Of a DNA stretch of 64,000 bases, positions 32,300 through 42,664 are shown one piece after another. Positions within the stretch are counted from its first letter, which is position 1. Every line of letters starts with the position of its first letter. The stretch lies in the NCBI GenBank assembly GCA_022494885.1, contig JAGVSM010004256.1:372001-436000 (forward strand), written 5' to 3'. Both the position numbers and the translations under genes were made by a program. Under the pieces are notes generated by a model. That model searched no databases, was not told where the DNA came from, and was given only the letters and a program-made list of their open reading frames with translations. The DNA is from Micrasema longulum (taxonomy: Eukaryota > Arthropoda > Insecta > Trichoptera > Brachycentridae).

Positions 32300-32785
32300 G
32301 CCATTTATTTTGCAAACGTCAAACTCCGGTCTTCCCACCAACAGAGGGGTGTACTTCTTTAGGAATACGATTTTTAAAAATGTATTTAATTTAATATTAT
32401 TTAAGTATTACCAAAAATTAAGTAAAAATGAATAATTGGGTAGAAATTATAAGGAATGGATGGAGAGAATCTGATTGAGATCCACAAAAAATAAATGGTT
32501 TTTGTAAACATATAAAAATAAACTTTTTTTATACACAAAAAAAACAATTTTTTTACATTTTTTGTCAATGCGTTCTCCTTGAATGCAACCCCGGTAGATC
32601 GATGAATAAAACATTTATAGTCTTTATTTCTTTTTTACACATTAGATTAAAGATTTTAATATCTACGAATACGCACAGTGCAAAGATCTATATTTTTCTG
32701 AAAACCGCACGTAAATCGGTTAAGCTGTTTAGGAGTCCAGTGACATCACACGTACAGAGGAATTATATATACAAAGATAGGGACC
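32300..32785 (+). mobile_element. Insect repeat with AAAACCGCACGTAAATCGGTT core
   Basis: Blocks CAAACTCCGGTCTTCCCACC (32318), GAATGGATGGAGAGAATC, GATTGAGATCCACAAAAAAT and CTGAAAACCGCACGTAAATC, GGTTAAGCTG, then AATTATATATACAAAGATAG at the 3' edge. The final block is a familiar insect repeat terminus. The short ORF through it is not a gene. Confidence 0.5.
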
Positions 32786-32839
32786 TTCAATCCATTTAAT
32801 CTTCACATTCGTTTGACACAGAATTTCATTTTTTTATTT

Positions 32840-32895
32840 TGTAAAAATAAAATAAAGTGTTTAGTAGACTCAAATCAGTGTTTGATTTTTATATT
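32840..32895 (+). repeat. Solo arm of the 28.8-29.0 kb foldback
   Basis: TTTTGTAAAAATAAAATAAA, GTGTTTAGTAGACTCAAATC and AGTGTTTGATTTTTATATT match the right arm at 28932-29003. Confidence 0.7.
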
Positions 32896-32989
32896 AAAAC
32901 AAATATATGGTAACGAAAAAGATTGAAAAAAAAAACAATTTTGTGAATAACCGGAAGATCTGAACACAATCACTAAACCACACACCAAC

Positions 32990-33165
32990 CATCGCAGCTG
33001 TACATTATCTTATTATTCCAAGAATATTTAAACGAATTGACCGTATTACAAAATATGGCTCTCAGAATAATCCCGAAAAAAGGAAAACAGGTACAAAAAG
33101 ATAAAATTAAATTAGCTCTTAAAGTTTTAAGAGCCAACATACCTACTACACACATATATATATTT
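32990..33165 (+). mobile_element. Possible LINE reverse-transcriptase fragment
   Basis: One plus frame gives ELTVLQNMALRIIPKKGKQV then QKDKIKLALKVLRANIP. The LQN-x-ALR-I spacing resembles the IQN-x-(V/A)LR-x-(I/L) region of LINE or other RT C-termini. Short and isolated, hence low confidence. Confidence 0.35.
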
Positions 33166-33184
33166 TAAAACTCATATTTAACCC

Positions 33185-33312
33185 TAAATTTATTGCAACA
33201 GGTAGAGAAAACATTCTTGAGAAGGGAATAATGACGTCTAGGCATTTACAGGGCTTATGACTTGTCATTGGCTGGTTTCAGTAACCACTTTACACACTGT
33301 GCAATATTCACA
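33185..33312 (-). repeat. GTGGCCACTT-family repeat, truncated
   Basis: TTGCAACAGGTAGAGAAAAC, CTAGGCATTTACAGGGCTTA, CATTGGCTGGTTTCAGTAAC and CACTTTACACACTGTGCAAT. Confidence 0.75.
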
Positions 33313-33599
33313 ACTTTTGAATTTTTTTATTGATATTTCTTTATAATAGAAATATACAGCCCGGTACATCAGTCTTCGTTTTCTAAATTAATTTCTTTCT
33401 GTATACCTTTACATTATTTACATTATAAATCGTACAATAAATAAAACATAGACTATACATTAATTTGTGAATGAGGTATTTTTATATTGGTTTTTCCAAA
33501 TGATACAATCCATTTTACTTCAACCTATCTCTGATGCCTATTTTTTACAGCCTCTTTAAACATTTTTTTTTCTCTTTAGTAATTACATTCTTCTGCAGA

Positions 33600-33833
33600 C
33601 TTTATAGTGGTTCGCCTACGCACTTTGTGGCCTTTAGGAATGCTTGTGGTTAGGAGTGCACATATCACCGGGGCACAAATCATAAAAGGATGTCCAACAT
33701 CAAACCTGTCCCATCTCTTGTGCCAAGATTTATTTCAGAGCTGATTGCCAGTAAGCGCCGTATGGAGATTTTACGCACGCAGCATGAGGTTTTGTTGAAA
33801 ATCGATTCGAATAACGAAGATTTACGAGAGTAA
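33600..33833 (+). pseudogene. Unrecognised broken ORF with basic C-terminus
   Basis: After TTCTGCAG an open frame runs GSPTHFVAFRNACG, an in-frame TAG, then ECTYHRGTNHKR, and continues without a stop through MSNIKPVPSLVPRFISELIA and SKRRMEILRTQHEVLLKI to a stop at 33833. The second part from ATG at 33690 alone gives 47 codons. Cys/His spacing before the ATG is vaguely zinc-finger-like (FLYWCH-type considered). The leucine-rich amphipathic tail is reminiscent of transposon-associated DNA-binding proteins. No family can be assigned. It may be a terminal exon or transposon remnant. Confidence 0.25.
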
Positions 33834-34026
33834 CAACTTTGATAGCTGTCATAACATGTCATTTATGGCGGTCAAAAACAGAATAACACGAAACATTATT
33901 TTAAAATAAATTAAAACTAATGTTTTTTTCTCCGTAGGTGTCGGACGTCATAGATTAATGTTCGGATAATACATCATCTGTAATCGCGTTGTTTTTAAAA
34001 CCGTAAGTACCCATACGATTTTAGTT

Positions 34027-34468
34027 AAGCAGAGTTCACACGAGGACAATACAATAGACAGGACGTTAATGCCCTGCCCCAGCTCTGTGAACAGCTTCCG
34101 CATCCTCAGACCGCAGTTCAAACTGGCGCAGTTCAAACTTGAAAATTAAAAATATCTTCGTCAGTAAACCGTAATTGAACATATTTAAAAAAAATAGAAA
34201 CATATTCTATTTCTAAAACAGAAAACTTAATTTTATTTTGTAGATAAAACTGAAGATAAATTTTAACTTCCTATTAGAATACGGGCCCCGGGAGCCTTGT
34301 TGCGGTCGGCTCATGTAAAGATAGTTTCTCCTGCAGAGATATTTCTATAACCAACGTTTTGATCCATTGTCTAATCCTCACAATTTCTTTTACCACTAGC
34401 ATAATATGTCTAAGATGGGACATAACAATATTGTCCTGTCCTCGATGTGAACTGTGCATTAAATTTTA
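34027..34468. mobile_element. TIR element, ~440 bp, termini AGTTCACACGAGGACAATA
   Basis: AGAGTTCACACGAGGACAAT (34031-34050) inverts at the right end as AATATTGTCCTGTCCTCGAT, GTGAACTGTGC (34428-34458). The interior has two GC-rich blocks (GCCCTGCCCCAGCTCTGTGA; ACGGGCCCCGGGAGCC) and short ORFs without recognisable domains. Superfamily unknown. Confidence 0.6.
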
Positions 34469-34536
34469 GAAAGGAACATTTTGTGAGGTACCTATTTGAG
34501 ATGGAAAAATAATAGTAAACAGTGTTAAAGAACTAA

Positions 34537-34562
34537 TATTTATTTATTTATTTATTTATTTA
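34537..34562. repeat. (TATT)n microsatellite
   Basis: About six tandem TTTA units. Confidence 0.9.
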
Positions 34563-34904
34563 AATTATTTCTGTTTATTTATTTTATTTCTGAAACCAAC
34601 ACAGTCATAATAATAAAAAATACATAAATAATAACAACAAGTTACAAGACCAATTATTAGTTTCATATAGGAACAAAAATATTTAAAAAAACAAAACAAA
34701 AACAAGTTCACTAGGGGGAAAGAAAGTTGGGTGGGAAAACAGGGAAGGAAGAGAAGAAGAAAAAATAGTAACTCAATATAAAACAATGAAAAAGAAATAT
34801 AAATGTAAATAAATTCAAAAAAATAAATTAATTAAAGGCATACCTACGGCTTTAAAACTCGCTGTAGACATTTTGTTTAAACATTAATTTATTTTTTTCT
34901 CATC

Positions 34905-35155
34905 ATTTCCTTTCCACGTTTAATGGTGCATAGGGCACTGCACTGGTACACTAATCGCAGCGTATCTTGATCATGTTTTTTACATAAAGGTAAGACGATC
35001 AGTCTCACGCTTCAGGTACCAGTCCAGGGACTATGAAATATTTTAGTGTAAAAACACCCTTTTTAATAAACAGTTCATATTAACCATGGCGGGAATCGGA
35101 CCCGAGACCTCTTGCATCGTAGGCAAACGCGCCGACTGTTACGCCACGATTCTCA
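34905..35155 (-). mobile_element. SINE S1, copy 2
   Basis: Minus-strand head GGCGCGTTTGCCTACGATGC, AAGAGGTCTCGGGTCCGATT, CCCGCCATGG; body GTGTTTTTACACT, CATAGTCCCTGGACTGGTAC, CTGAAGCGTGAGACTGATCG; tail CAGTGCCCTATGCACCATTA. Good match to 36063-36315. Confidence 0.85.
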
Positions 35156-35263
35156 TTATTATCAAACCCTTATTCGCATACACCAAATACAGTGTATTTT
35201 GAAGGGATGAAGGAAACGGGATCAGCCTTACGCTCTGGTGCTAGTATAGGAACAAGTAGATAA

Positions 35264-35555
35264 TAAACAATATTTTGAGTTTGTCAAAATTTTTGTAGAC
35301 AAGGACTGGATTCGACTCCCTGGGGAGCTGTTTATATTAACATATTACAACAGAGATGAAGAACATTTAAGAGAAGGTAATATAGAAGTCTAGGCATCTA
35401 CAGGGATTGAGAACTGTCAAAAGCTGGTTTAAGTGGCCACTTTACACACAGTGTAACATTCACCATTCTGCCTATATTTGAACATCTATATTTCTTCAAT
35501 TCTTTCATCGGTTGATGTTTAGATAATAGCTAGTAAACAAATACTTCAGGCTATT
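35264..35555 (-). repeat. GTGGCCACTT-family repeat with distal end
   Basis: From left: CAATATTTTGAGTTTGTCAA, TTTTTGTAGACAAGGACTGG, ACTCCCTGGGGAGCTG, TTACAACAGAGATGAAGAAC, GTTTAAGTGGCCACTTTACA. It ends at TTGATGTTTAGATAATAGCT, the same junction as in the copy at 18988. It therefore shows the distal terminus and a shared mosaic breakpoint. Confidence 0.85.
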
Positions 35556-35584
35556 ATTTTCTACTGTAACTACCTGCGCCTACC

Positions 35585-35994
35585 TTAGATCTATTAACTA
35601 ATCTAAATGAATATATTTTCTATAAACTATATTGTGCTCGAAAACCAAAAATATGCATATCTATTGGAGCCCTCAATACAAAAAATACATTAACCGAATT
35701 GAATCTATACAATCAAAATTTTTATAGTATTGCAATTTTAGACGGTTGAATCAGAATACAGGTTTAGATGAGTCTATAAACTTACCTAAACTCCAAACAC
35801 TCCAAACTCGAAGGAACATGGCTGATGCCATTTTTATGTATAAAACTTTGAATAACATGATAGATTGCCCTAAGATTCTGTCACTTATTAATTTTAGAGT
35901 CCCAGTAACGCAGACCAGAAACCAATGTCTTTTTAAAATTTCTATATGTAAAACTAAATCTTTTCAAAATTCATTTGTAAATAGAACCTGCCAT
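35585..35994 (+). mobile_element. LINE C-terminus, 5' part (interrupted by a hAT)
   Basis: The frame contains LPKLQTLQTRRNMADAIFMY, KTLNNMIDCPKILSLINFRV and then KTKSFQNSFVNRTCH, the usual L-x-x-RR-x-x-AD-x-x-F-x-Y-K-x-LN block plus the NF-x-VP motif of CR1/Jockey LINE C-termini. A stop near 35750 and upstream decay show that it is inactive. The frame is cut at 35994 by the hAT insertion and resumes at 37214-37222. Confidence 0.85.
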
Positions 35995-37213
35995 CAGTAG
36001 CGTGCCTAGGGTTTACGAGTAAGGCAAGCCCATATATATATTTTTTAAATTCACAGGTGGTGTAATTCTCTGACAGCCTCATAGTATAGTGGCCAGCGCA
36101 TTTACCTACCATGTAAAAGGTCTCGGGTTCGATTCCCGACATGGTTGATATGAAATATTTATTTAAAAAGGTGTTTTTACACTAGAATGTGTCATAGTCC
36201 CTGGACTGTTACTTGAAGCGTAAGACTGATCATCTTACCTTTATGTAGCAAAAATGATCAAGATACACTGCGATTGCAGTACTCTATGCACCATTAAGTG
36301 CGGAAAAGGAATGATGATGAATTAATTTGTGTGAAAACATGATGTGAGCTTTCTTCACTACAGTTGTACAGTCTACAAAGCATCCAAAAGGCATATAATG
36401 ACGAATAACAATATTTTTTTTAAATATGCATAGGATAATCTTTCTGAGGTCGTTTAAATAAACGAAATAAAGAAAACACAATATTATTTTATATAAAGGA
36501 ATTCCTCAGATATCAACCATTACCAATAAGTAACATCAATATAATATAGCGTGCGTAGAGTTGAATAATAGTCATCGGAACCCATAGATACATAAATATA
36601 AATTATAATTGATATAAGATATAGGAAAAGGAAAGTAGATAGGCAAATAAAAAAGAAACGTCGGCCATCTCCGAATTCATTGTATATATGATGTTTGTAC
36701 AAAATTAAGTAAATTATCGTAAATTTTAACCAGTACGGGTCTTTATACAATTAAGATGAAAAAAACCGTCTAAAATTATCAAATTCCGTAAAAAAGAGCA
36801 TAATAAACAATCGTAAAGTTTGTTCGACACGAAATACGAGAGGCGCTCTCTGCCAACTTTACCTTAAAGAAGCTGGCTTCAGATTCCCATATGAAACTCA
36901 ACATATACAGACAAACATTTGTTGAGTTTACTGTTTGCATCACATGCGAGTTGCACCGTGAAATAAGCCCCATAAGAAGCCCACGTGCGTGAGCAAGATA
37001 AGAAGACATTGTCGTTCGCGCACACAGATTTCATGCGGTTCGGATCTCGGGATGCGAACAGTACCAACGTCGAAAAGATCTCTAATTCTCATGCGCCGGG
37101 AAATTTAAATAACGAAATGAATTATTTTAAGCGTTTGGTTCAGATTTGGTAATTTTGAAATAAAATTAATAGGCAAGCCCGGCTTATGGGCTTCTATGGA
37201 AATACCGCCACTG
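35995..37213. mobile_element. Non-autonomous hAT element, 1219 bp, 8-bp target duplication
   Basis: The left end is CAGTAGCGTGCCTAGGGTTT and the right end, inverted, is CAGTGGCGGTATTTCCATAG. Subterminal GGCAAGCCC occurs inverted at both ends (36022-36030 and 37174-37182). CCTGCCAT stands at 35987-35994 and 37214-37221, a perfect octamer duplication. The interior has a nested SINE (36063-36315) and a GC-richer unique block (36810-37100) but no transposase motif. It interrupts a LINE reading frame. Confidence 0.92.
36063..36318 (+). mobile_element. SINE S1 nested in the hAT, best-preserved head
   Basis: The head reads GCCTCATAGTATAGTGGCCA (A-box region with TAGTATAGTGG, like tRNA-Asp/Glu), GCGCATTTACCTACCATGTA, AAGGTCTCGGGTTCGATTCC (B box). 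The body and tail are GTGTTTTTACACTAGAATGT, CATAGTCCCTGGACTG, GAAGCGTAAGACTGATCATC, CTATGCACCATTAAGTGCGG. ATGATGATG repeats lie at the 3' edge. Confidence 0.88.
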
Positions 37214-37672
37214 CCTGCCATATGTGTAATCAGAAATTAAATTGTATTGATATTAATAACATATTTTTAACTTCCTTTAAAAGTGAAATTTCCAAAAATA
37301 ATTCAAGTTATGATGTTGCGCCTTGAATCCGCAGCCTATATTATGCAGGTGATGTGCAGTTCTGTATGTAGGCACATAATAAATGAACACTGTATGGTCA
37401 ACTATAGTTGTATTATTTATTGTAATGTGCAACTGTGTGACCAATATTCATTTACATTTCTAGTAATATTATAAGTTTTGTATGATTAGTTATTTTATGT
37501 TATGTATAATTTTTATGTGACAACATTTACAATAACAATATTATGTGAAAGCCTCTAATTGGACTTTATGATATGTATTTATGGTATAATTGATTCTTAT
37601 AAATGTATAAATATCTGTTGGCTTTCCAATGAAATAAAATAAAATAAAATAAATAAAATAAAACATTTATAT
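37214..37672 (+). mobile_element. LINE C-terminus, 3' part and A-rich tail
   Basis: Right of the hAT, the frame resumes as HMCNQKLNCIDINNIFLTSF then KSEISKNNSSYDVAP-stop (about 37219-37325). A 3' UTR follows, through CTAATTGGACTTTATGATAT and TATCTGTTGGCTTTCCAATG, ending in (AATAAA)n at 37628-37664. With 35585-35994 it forms one continuous 5'-truncated LINE once the hAT and one octamer are disregarded. Confidence 0.85.
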
Positions 37673-37999
37673 TCTAGGTAGGATATTTATATACTAAACA
37701 TACGTACACATATTTCACGCAATGATATTTCAATTTTAAAATACAAATTTATTTATGTTTCGGTTAATTTGGCCTTTGGCTCGTTAGCAGTAAAGTGTGT
37801 TTTTGCACATTTCCTGAATAAAATGGGACGTGTTTGCAACTTGCAATTAAGTGCTCAGCCAGGTGTTACTGCGCCCTTAATGCACAATGTGCAAACCCCT
37901 GTAATTGGATATTCCTTTTAATTGCGACACTTTAATTACCATTTTGAATTTTAAACACATATGCATCTTTTTATTCTGACAGTAAATAATGTATATTTG

Positions 38000-38348
38000 T
38001 ACAAATTTTCTATTTGAAGCACTAACTTAGTAGTTTTTCATTTTAATTAAAAACAACTACTGCACAACATCATTATACTTACAGAGGAATATTTTTCTTT
38101 AATGAAATGAACAAAGATAATAAAAAGTACAGTCAGGAATACAATATATTTAAGAAAGAAGTAAAAAATACATCTTTAATTCTTTTTTATGTAACACTGT
38201 TTGAAAACATTGTTAATATTTTTTTTGTAATTTATATATGATATTTTAAAAATATTATTTATTTAAATTAAATAATCTATTGTAAGACGTCACTGCCCAT
38301 TATGTACACAAGAATTGTTTATTTCTTTTACGTAATGGGAAACGTTAA
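38000..38348 (-). repeat. AACGTTTCC-ATTACGTAAAAG repeat, copy 3
   Basis: Reverse complement of 19452-19800: CAACTACTGCACAACATCAT, CAGTCAGGAATACAATATAT, GACGTCACTGCCCATTATGT, ACACAAGAATTGT, TTACGTAATGGGAAACGTTA. Confidence 0.8.
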
Positions 38349-38439
38349 TGTAAATATATGTATTTGATTATCGTAAAAAATTGTATTTAGTTGTAATATT
38401 ATATTTTAATTTGTTATTAATAAAATAATAATATAAAAA

Positions 38440-38612
38440 AATATATATATATAATAAATCTGGCATATACCATTTAAGTTTGTAAGTAAAAATTTTTGAC
38501 GGAAGTTTGGAATAATAAGAAACAAATTTGGAATATCCAGTGACCGGTTTCATCGCTTTTGCGACATCTTCGAGACTAATATCTTTATTAAGGAGTTCAA
38601 TGTATTTTAACA
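38440..38612 (-). repeat. Penelope-like terminal arm, minus
   Basis: The reverse complement holds CTCGAAGATGTCGCAAAAGC, GATGAAACCGGTCACTGG, ATATTCCAAATTTG and TGGTATATGCCAGATTTAT. It is inverted at 38752-38885. The stem TCGC/GCGA directly followed by GATGAAAC is hammerhead-like (CUGANGA core mutated to TCGAAGA). Confidence 0.7.
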
Positions 38613-38751
38613 AAACAGAGGTAAGGATAGAGAATTCAAAATTATATGAAAGTAAATTAAATAAAGTTATTTTTATCTATAGGATCATTAAAACAAAAAA
38701 TTCTAGTATTTTAGTATTTACTATTTGGTATTTTAGTATTTTATTAAGTAT

Positions 38752-39125
38752 CCTTAATAAAGATACCAGTCTAAAAGATGTCGCGAAAGCGATGAAGCCG
38801 GTAACTGGGTATTAAAAATTTGTGGATTAAAATATCACTCGTCTTTTATTTATATAATAAACTGGCATATACCAATTAAATTGTAATGGTTGCGATTCAA
38901 TCTACATTGGAAAAACTAAAAGAAACTTTAACATTTGAGTAAAAGAACACTTTAGGTGCCAAAATTATAATATTTTTTTCTGAATTCGCAAACCATATGA
39001 TAGAAAATAATGAAAATAAAGACACTGAATTGAAAGTAATTCATGTTGAAAATAAAATGTTAAAATCAAACAACTTGGAAATCTTAGAAATTAAAAAAGC
39101 TACTCAAAATATTTAAAAAAATATA
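38752..39125 (+). mobile_element. Penelope-like element 3' end with GIY-YIG endonuclease fragment
   Basis: The plus arm (38752-38885: AAAGATGTCGCGAAAGCGAT, GAAGCCGGTAACTGGGTATT, AAACTGGCATATACC) is followed by a broken GIY-YIG domain. At 38883: CNGCDSIYIGKTKRNFNI, stop, VKEHF. Further on are TELKVIHVENKMLKSNN and LEILEIKKATQNI. The C-x2-C followed by (S/T)-x-YIGKT-x-R-x-F and KEH is characteristic of the C-terminal endonuclease of Penelope-like retroelements. RT is absent; stops and a frameshift make it dead. GIY-YIG normally nicks target DNA for priming of reverse transcription. Confidence 0.8.
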
Positions 39126-39129
39126 TATA

Positions 39130-39810
39130 ACCAAATAAACAATATTTGATTTAGTCCACTCATATCTAGTTTTGAGCGTATTCATCTTAAATTACGCTTC
39201 CCATCCTTAAAAGATAAGGACATTTGATTTATTATTTCCATATGTGGTGCATAATACCGATCTAATAAAATAGGATAGAATTCATTAGTTAAGTATACCT
39301 TAAAAGATATAATAATAAATATTTACATTTTTGAACTCTCCCTTCCTCCTTATCCTGTCTTTGTGCATTCCTGTCCTAATCCCACCCAATTTTTATATGA
39401 ATAAAATGTTTTTGTATTATATTTCTTTGCAAACTTTGTACAATTTGCGGAAACCTGTTATTTGCCTACGCGAGTCCAACCGATATATCCATGTTTACTA
39501 TAAATATTTATACAGAACTAATGGTTTCCTAAATAAAATAGTATTTTCAGAGATGGCGGAGCAGAGAGTCATTATTCGATTAACTCATTTGTAATTGCCG
39601 ACATAATACGGATTTTATTTCTGGCGAGTCAGGATATAAGTACGGGTATAAAAACAAAAAGTCTGTAAGTAACAGAAAAAGAAATGAAAATAAAAATTAA
39701 TAAATACTATTTTAAAAAATCAAGTTTCAACCTATTTTGACTTGATTTTTAAATGCTTATTTTTTTATTAAATGTATTTCTAACTGCCTCTTATAAGCAA
39801 TACATTTAAC
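39130..39810. other. Unassigned AT-rich stretch
   Basis: A 87-codon ORF at 39331-39594 shows no recognisable family. Nothing else seen. Confidence 0.4.
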
Positions 39811-39812
39811 AG

Positions 39813-40018
39813 GCGATGTGGCACAGTTGGTAAGTCAGCCAATTGTCAAACGGGCGTCGCAGGTTCGATTCCCATCAGTTGCAAGGAAAAAATCCAAGAG
39901 ATATTTTTTTCTTAATTAGTCTGGATGTATTTCAACAGCTTTCTTCCATGTCCTTTCCTTCACTCTCGCTGAATAGCCTCTAAAATTGAGGCTCAGCGGG
40001 TTATTGCTTCAAAATAAA
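39813..40018 (+). mobile_element. SINE S2, copy with full head and tail
   Basis: The head is GCGATGTGGCACAGTTGGTA (A box), CAAACGGGCGTCGCAGGTTC, GATTCCCATCAGTTGC (B box). The tail is TCGCTGAATAGCCTCTAAAA, TTGAGGCTCAGCGGGTTATT. The hairpin GCCTC-n-GAGGC and GCGGGTTATT are shared with 24612-24830. Confidence 0.82.
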
Positions 40019-40439
40019 ATATATATAGTTTCAGATGCTTTAATACTGTTTCTTTAATTCAGAAAACTAATTAGTTTTATAATATTTTAAAGTTTGGCCA
40101 AATCAATAAATAAAAGTTATGTAAATACTCACATAATGCTGTACTGAGGGTAAAAACCATTGTAAGTGTAAGTACTAACCTGAAAATAAAAAACAGATAT
40201 ATATTAGTAAAGGATCTGCAGCATAAGGTGCTCCGAGAGCATTTAGAAATTCAATAAATAAAATCAATATATATGCGTAATAAAACACTTGTATAATATT
40301 GTACATAATACTCGTAAATTTTCTGTAATAAATAATGTGTAAAGCGGAAACTTGAATTAAAAAATAGATACTGCAGATGTTATTATGACTGATTGCATGG
40401 AAAATAATTGAAGATAAATTTTAATTAATTAAAAGCGTA

Positions 40440-40815
40440 ATTAATACTTTAAATAAAAACGTCCCTTGTATTAGGAAATAAGTGACAGTTTGAACATAAA
40501 AAATGAGAAAGTACGGTGAAATATATCGAAAATTATGAAAAAAATAATAATTCAATAAAAATGTACCACTTCAAATGACGTCACAAGTTCTTGTAAATCA
40601 ACCAAAGAGCGTTGTGATAGATTTCAGGTTTCCGGGAAGCCAATCTACCAATCAGGACAAACCCTAGAGAACTAGTGACGTCAAGCGCGGAGTAATTAAA
40701 AAAATACAAAACTTTGGAAAATCTCAGCGATAATAAAACGATACATAAAAATATTTTGTTTTTTTATTATTAGTTTGATAGCCTTTTCACAAAACACTGA
40801 ACTTCCTCATTGTTG
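40440..40815 (+). mobile_element. MITE-like repeat F5, copy 2
   Basis: AAATGACGTCACAAGTTCTT, GTAAATCAACC, TTTCCGGGAAGCCAATCTAC, AGAGAACTAGTGACGTCAAG, CGCGGAGTAATT. The pair TGACGTCACAAGTTCT / AGAACTAGTGACGTCA is itself inverted (40575-40590 and 40667-40682). The CACTGAACTTCCTCATTG end is shared with 49600-50005. Confidence 0.75.
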
Positions 40816-40819
40816 AGTT

Positions 40820-41650
40820 TTCGTCAAAATCGAAAAAATCTGTTACTTCTAAATACTTTTTTTTATGCAATAATTTTATTTTTTTAAATTTTACTATATA
40901 TTTTTATACCATTTATTTTGCCGATAAACGCATCGCCATATTACGGCACTGAAAATGAATCAAATTTGAAGAAAATGTAACGATGATATAACATTTAGAT
41001 ATTTTCTTGATGTAACTGGCCTTTAATTTGTTTATCATTGTTTTGGGAAAAAAACAACCTAACCGTAATATCACGATTCTGAGAAGGAAAAATAAATAAG
41101 TTCACTTGTAACAAAAAATAAATATTTCTGTCGAAGTAGAGAAGTACCATAATTATTCAGACAGGTAAATGAAACCCTTAGGCAATATATGTACTCCAAG
41201 TTATTACTTTAAAAAAAATATATATTATTAAAACGTATAATTCATGAACAACTCCCAAAAGTTATAAAAAAACTGATTTGGGACGGTACATAAAAAGAAA
41301 TAATTTTTGTCTCAATATCAATTAATACAATCCAAAATAGTATAAACACATAAGACACAATATTTTACACTATTTATAGAAAAAAATGTTTATTACTATC
41401 ACTATCAAAAAGATTCAAGTAATATTTTTTTATCGCAACACTTTTAGAGTTACTATTTGACTTTTCGCTTTTAAGTTCATGGGGCAGTTTATAAAATTGG
41501 GAATTCAAAAAGAAAATGTTATATAAAAATCGTTAGAGAAGATATATCAGGTATTTTTTACAATGTTCTTCTCACCCCCGGGATTACGATATTATATGTG
41601 AAAATATCACTGCATTTTCTTCACGTGTATATGCGAAAACAGTGTACAAA
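40820..41650. other. Unassigned AT-rich stretch
   Basis: No ORF or partner seen. It is followed by a GC-richer non-repetitive patch at 41660-41890 (CGGTCGACACGGTCG, ATTGGCCCCGGCC), which I cannot assign. Confidence 0.35.
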
Positions 41651-42187
41651 ATACAATGATCTGAATAATAAAACGGTCGACACGGTCGTTAGTTGTTAGG
41701 CATTCCGTTTGGTGAATTTTTGGCGAGACGATGCCAGATTGCAGATTGGCCCCGGCCTAACTACCGCTTTTATTGAAGTTTCTTGCCGGTACTATCTGTT
41801 TGGTTTGATAATAAATGTTTCCCAGACAATGGCGACATTTGGCAACGTCCAATGTCGGAAAATGGCCCATAAACGATAGCAGATATGGAACCACGATACT
41901 ATAAATAAACAAGAAAATTATATTTTTATTGTGAAATTATCGATCATTGAATGAAATCACAGCATTGAGAGAACGCACGAATCAAATAAAAAAAAATACC
42001 AATCATTACGCAATCACCGCCCCAAAGATACTGTACAACAATGAAATGTACTAGGTATGTCTCTTTTTAAATTTTGAGCATGTATGCACGTCATTATTCC
42101 GACATTTAACATGCTCACATTTACAAATTTGTTGGGCTTGACTAACTTGACTTGTCAGCAAATTCTTGACCATTTTTATCTGAACTT

Positions 42188-42412
42188 TAATGCTTATTGT
42201 GCACCTAAATTTGTTGCAACAGAGAGGGAAAATCTTTTCGAGAAGGGTACACGCCAATGATAAGTCATAAGCCCTGTTAATGCCTAGACTTCCATATTCC
42301 CAAATCAAAAATGATTTCCCTGTCTGTTGCAACAAATTTAGATCTAAATAACTCCAAAGGAGAAATTCCAGCCTGTCTACAAACACTTGGACAAACTCAA
42401 AACATTGTTAAT
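42188..42412 (+). repeat. GTGGCCACTT-family repeat, foldback variant
   Basis: A stem block occurs in both orientations: AAATTTGTTGCAACAGAGAG (42209) and CTGTCTGTTGCAACAAATTT (42321). Between them CCAATGATAAGTCATAAGCC and TAATGCCTAGACTTCCATAT. The distal part runs to CAAACACTTGGACAAACTC. The GTGGCCACTT core is deleted. Confidence 0.8.
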
Positions 42413-42664
42413 CAATTTATTTATTTATTTTATTGGGTAAACAAACAGTATGTACAAAACATATTCACAAAATCTTTGTATATAAATGTAAAACACTCAT
42501 GTACACGCCAAAAAAATTGTTTTCTCTTATGAGAATAATTTAAATTATGTTAAATACAACAAATAATGTAAAAGATAAAAAAATATAAAGAAGATGATAA
42601 AATTAATTGTGCATCTATCACGCAATATTATTACAAAACCAAAGACAAGGGTTTTTTTATTAGC

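Noticed and set aside
36065..36140. tRNA-Asp/Glu gene
   Set aside because: TAGTATAGTGG and GGTTCGATTCC are tRNA-like, but the anticodon arm and acceptor do not fold and four more copies share the downstream body.
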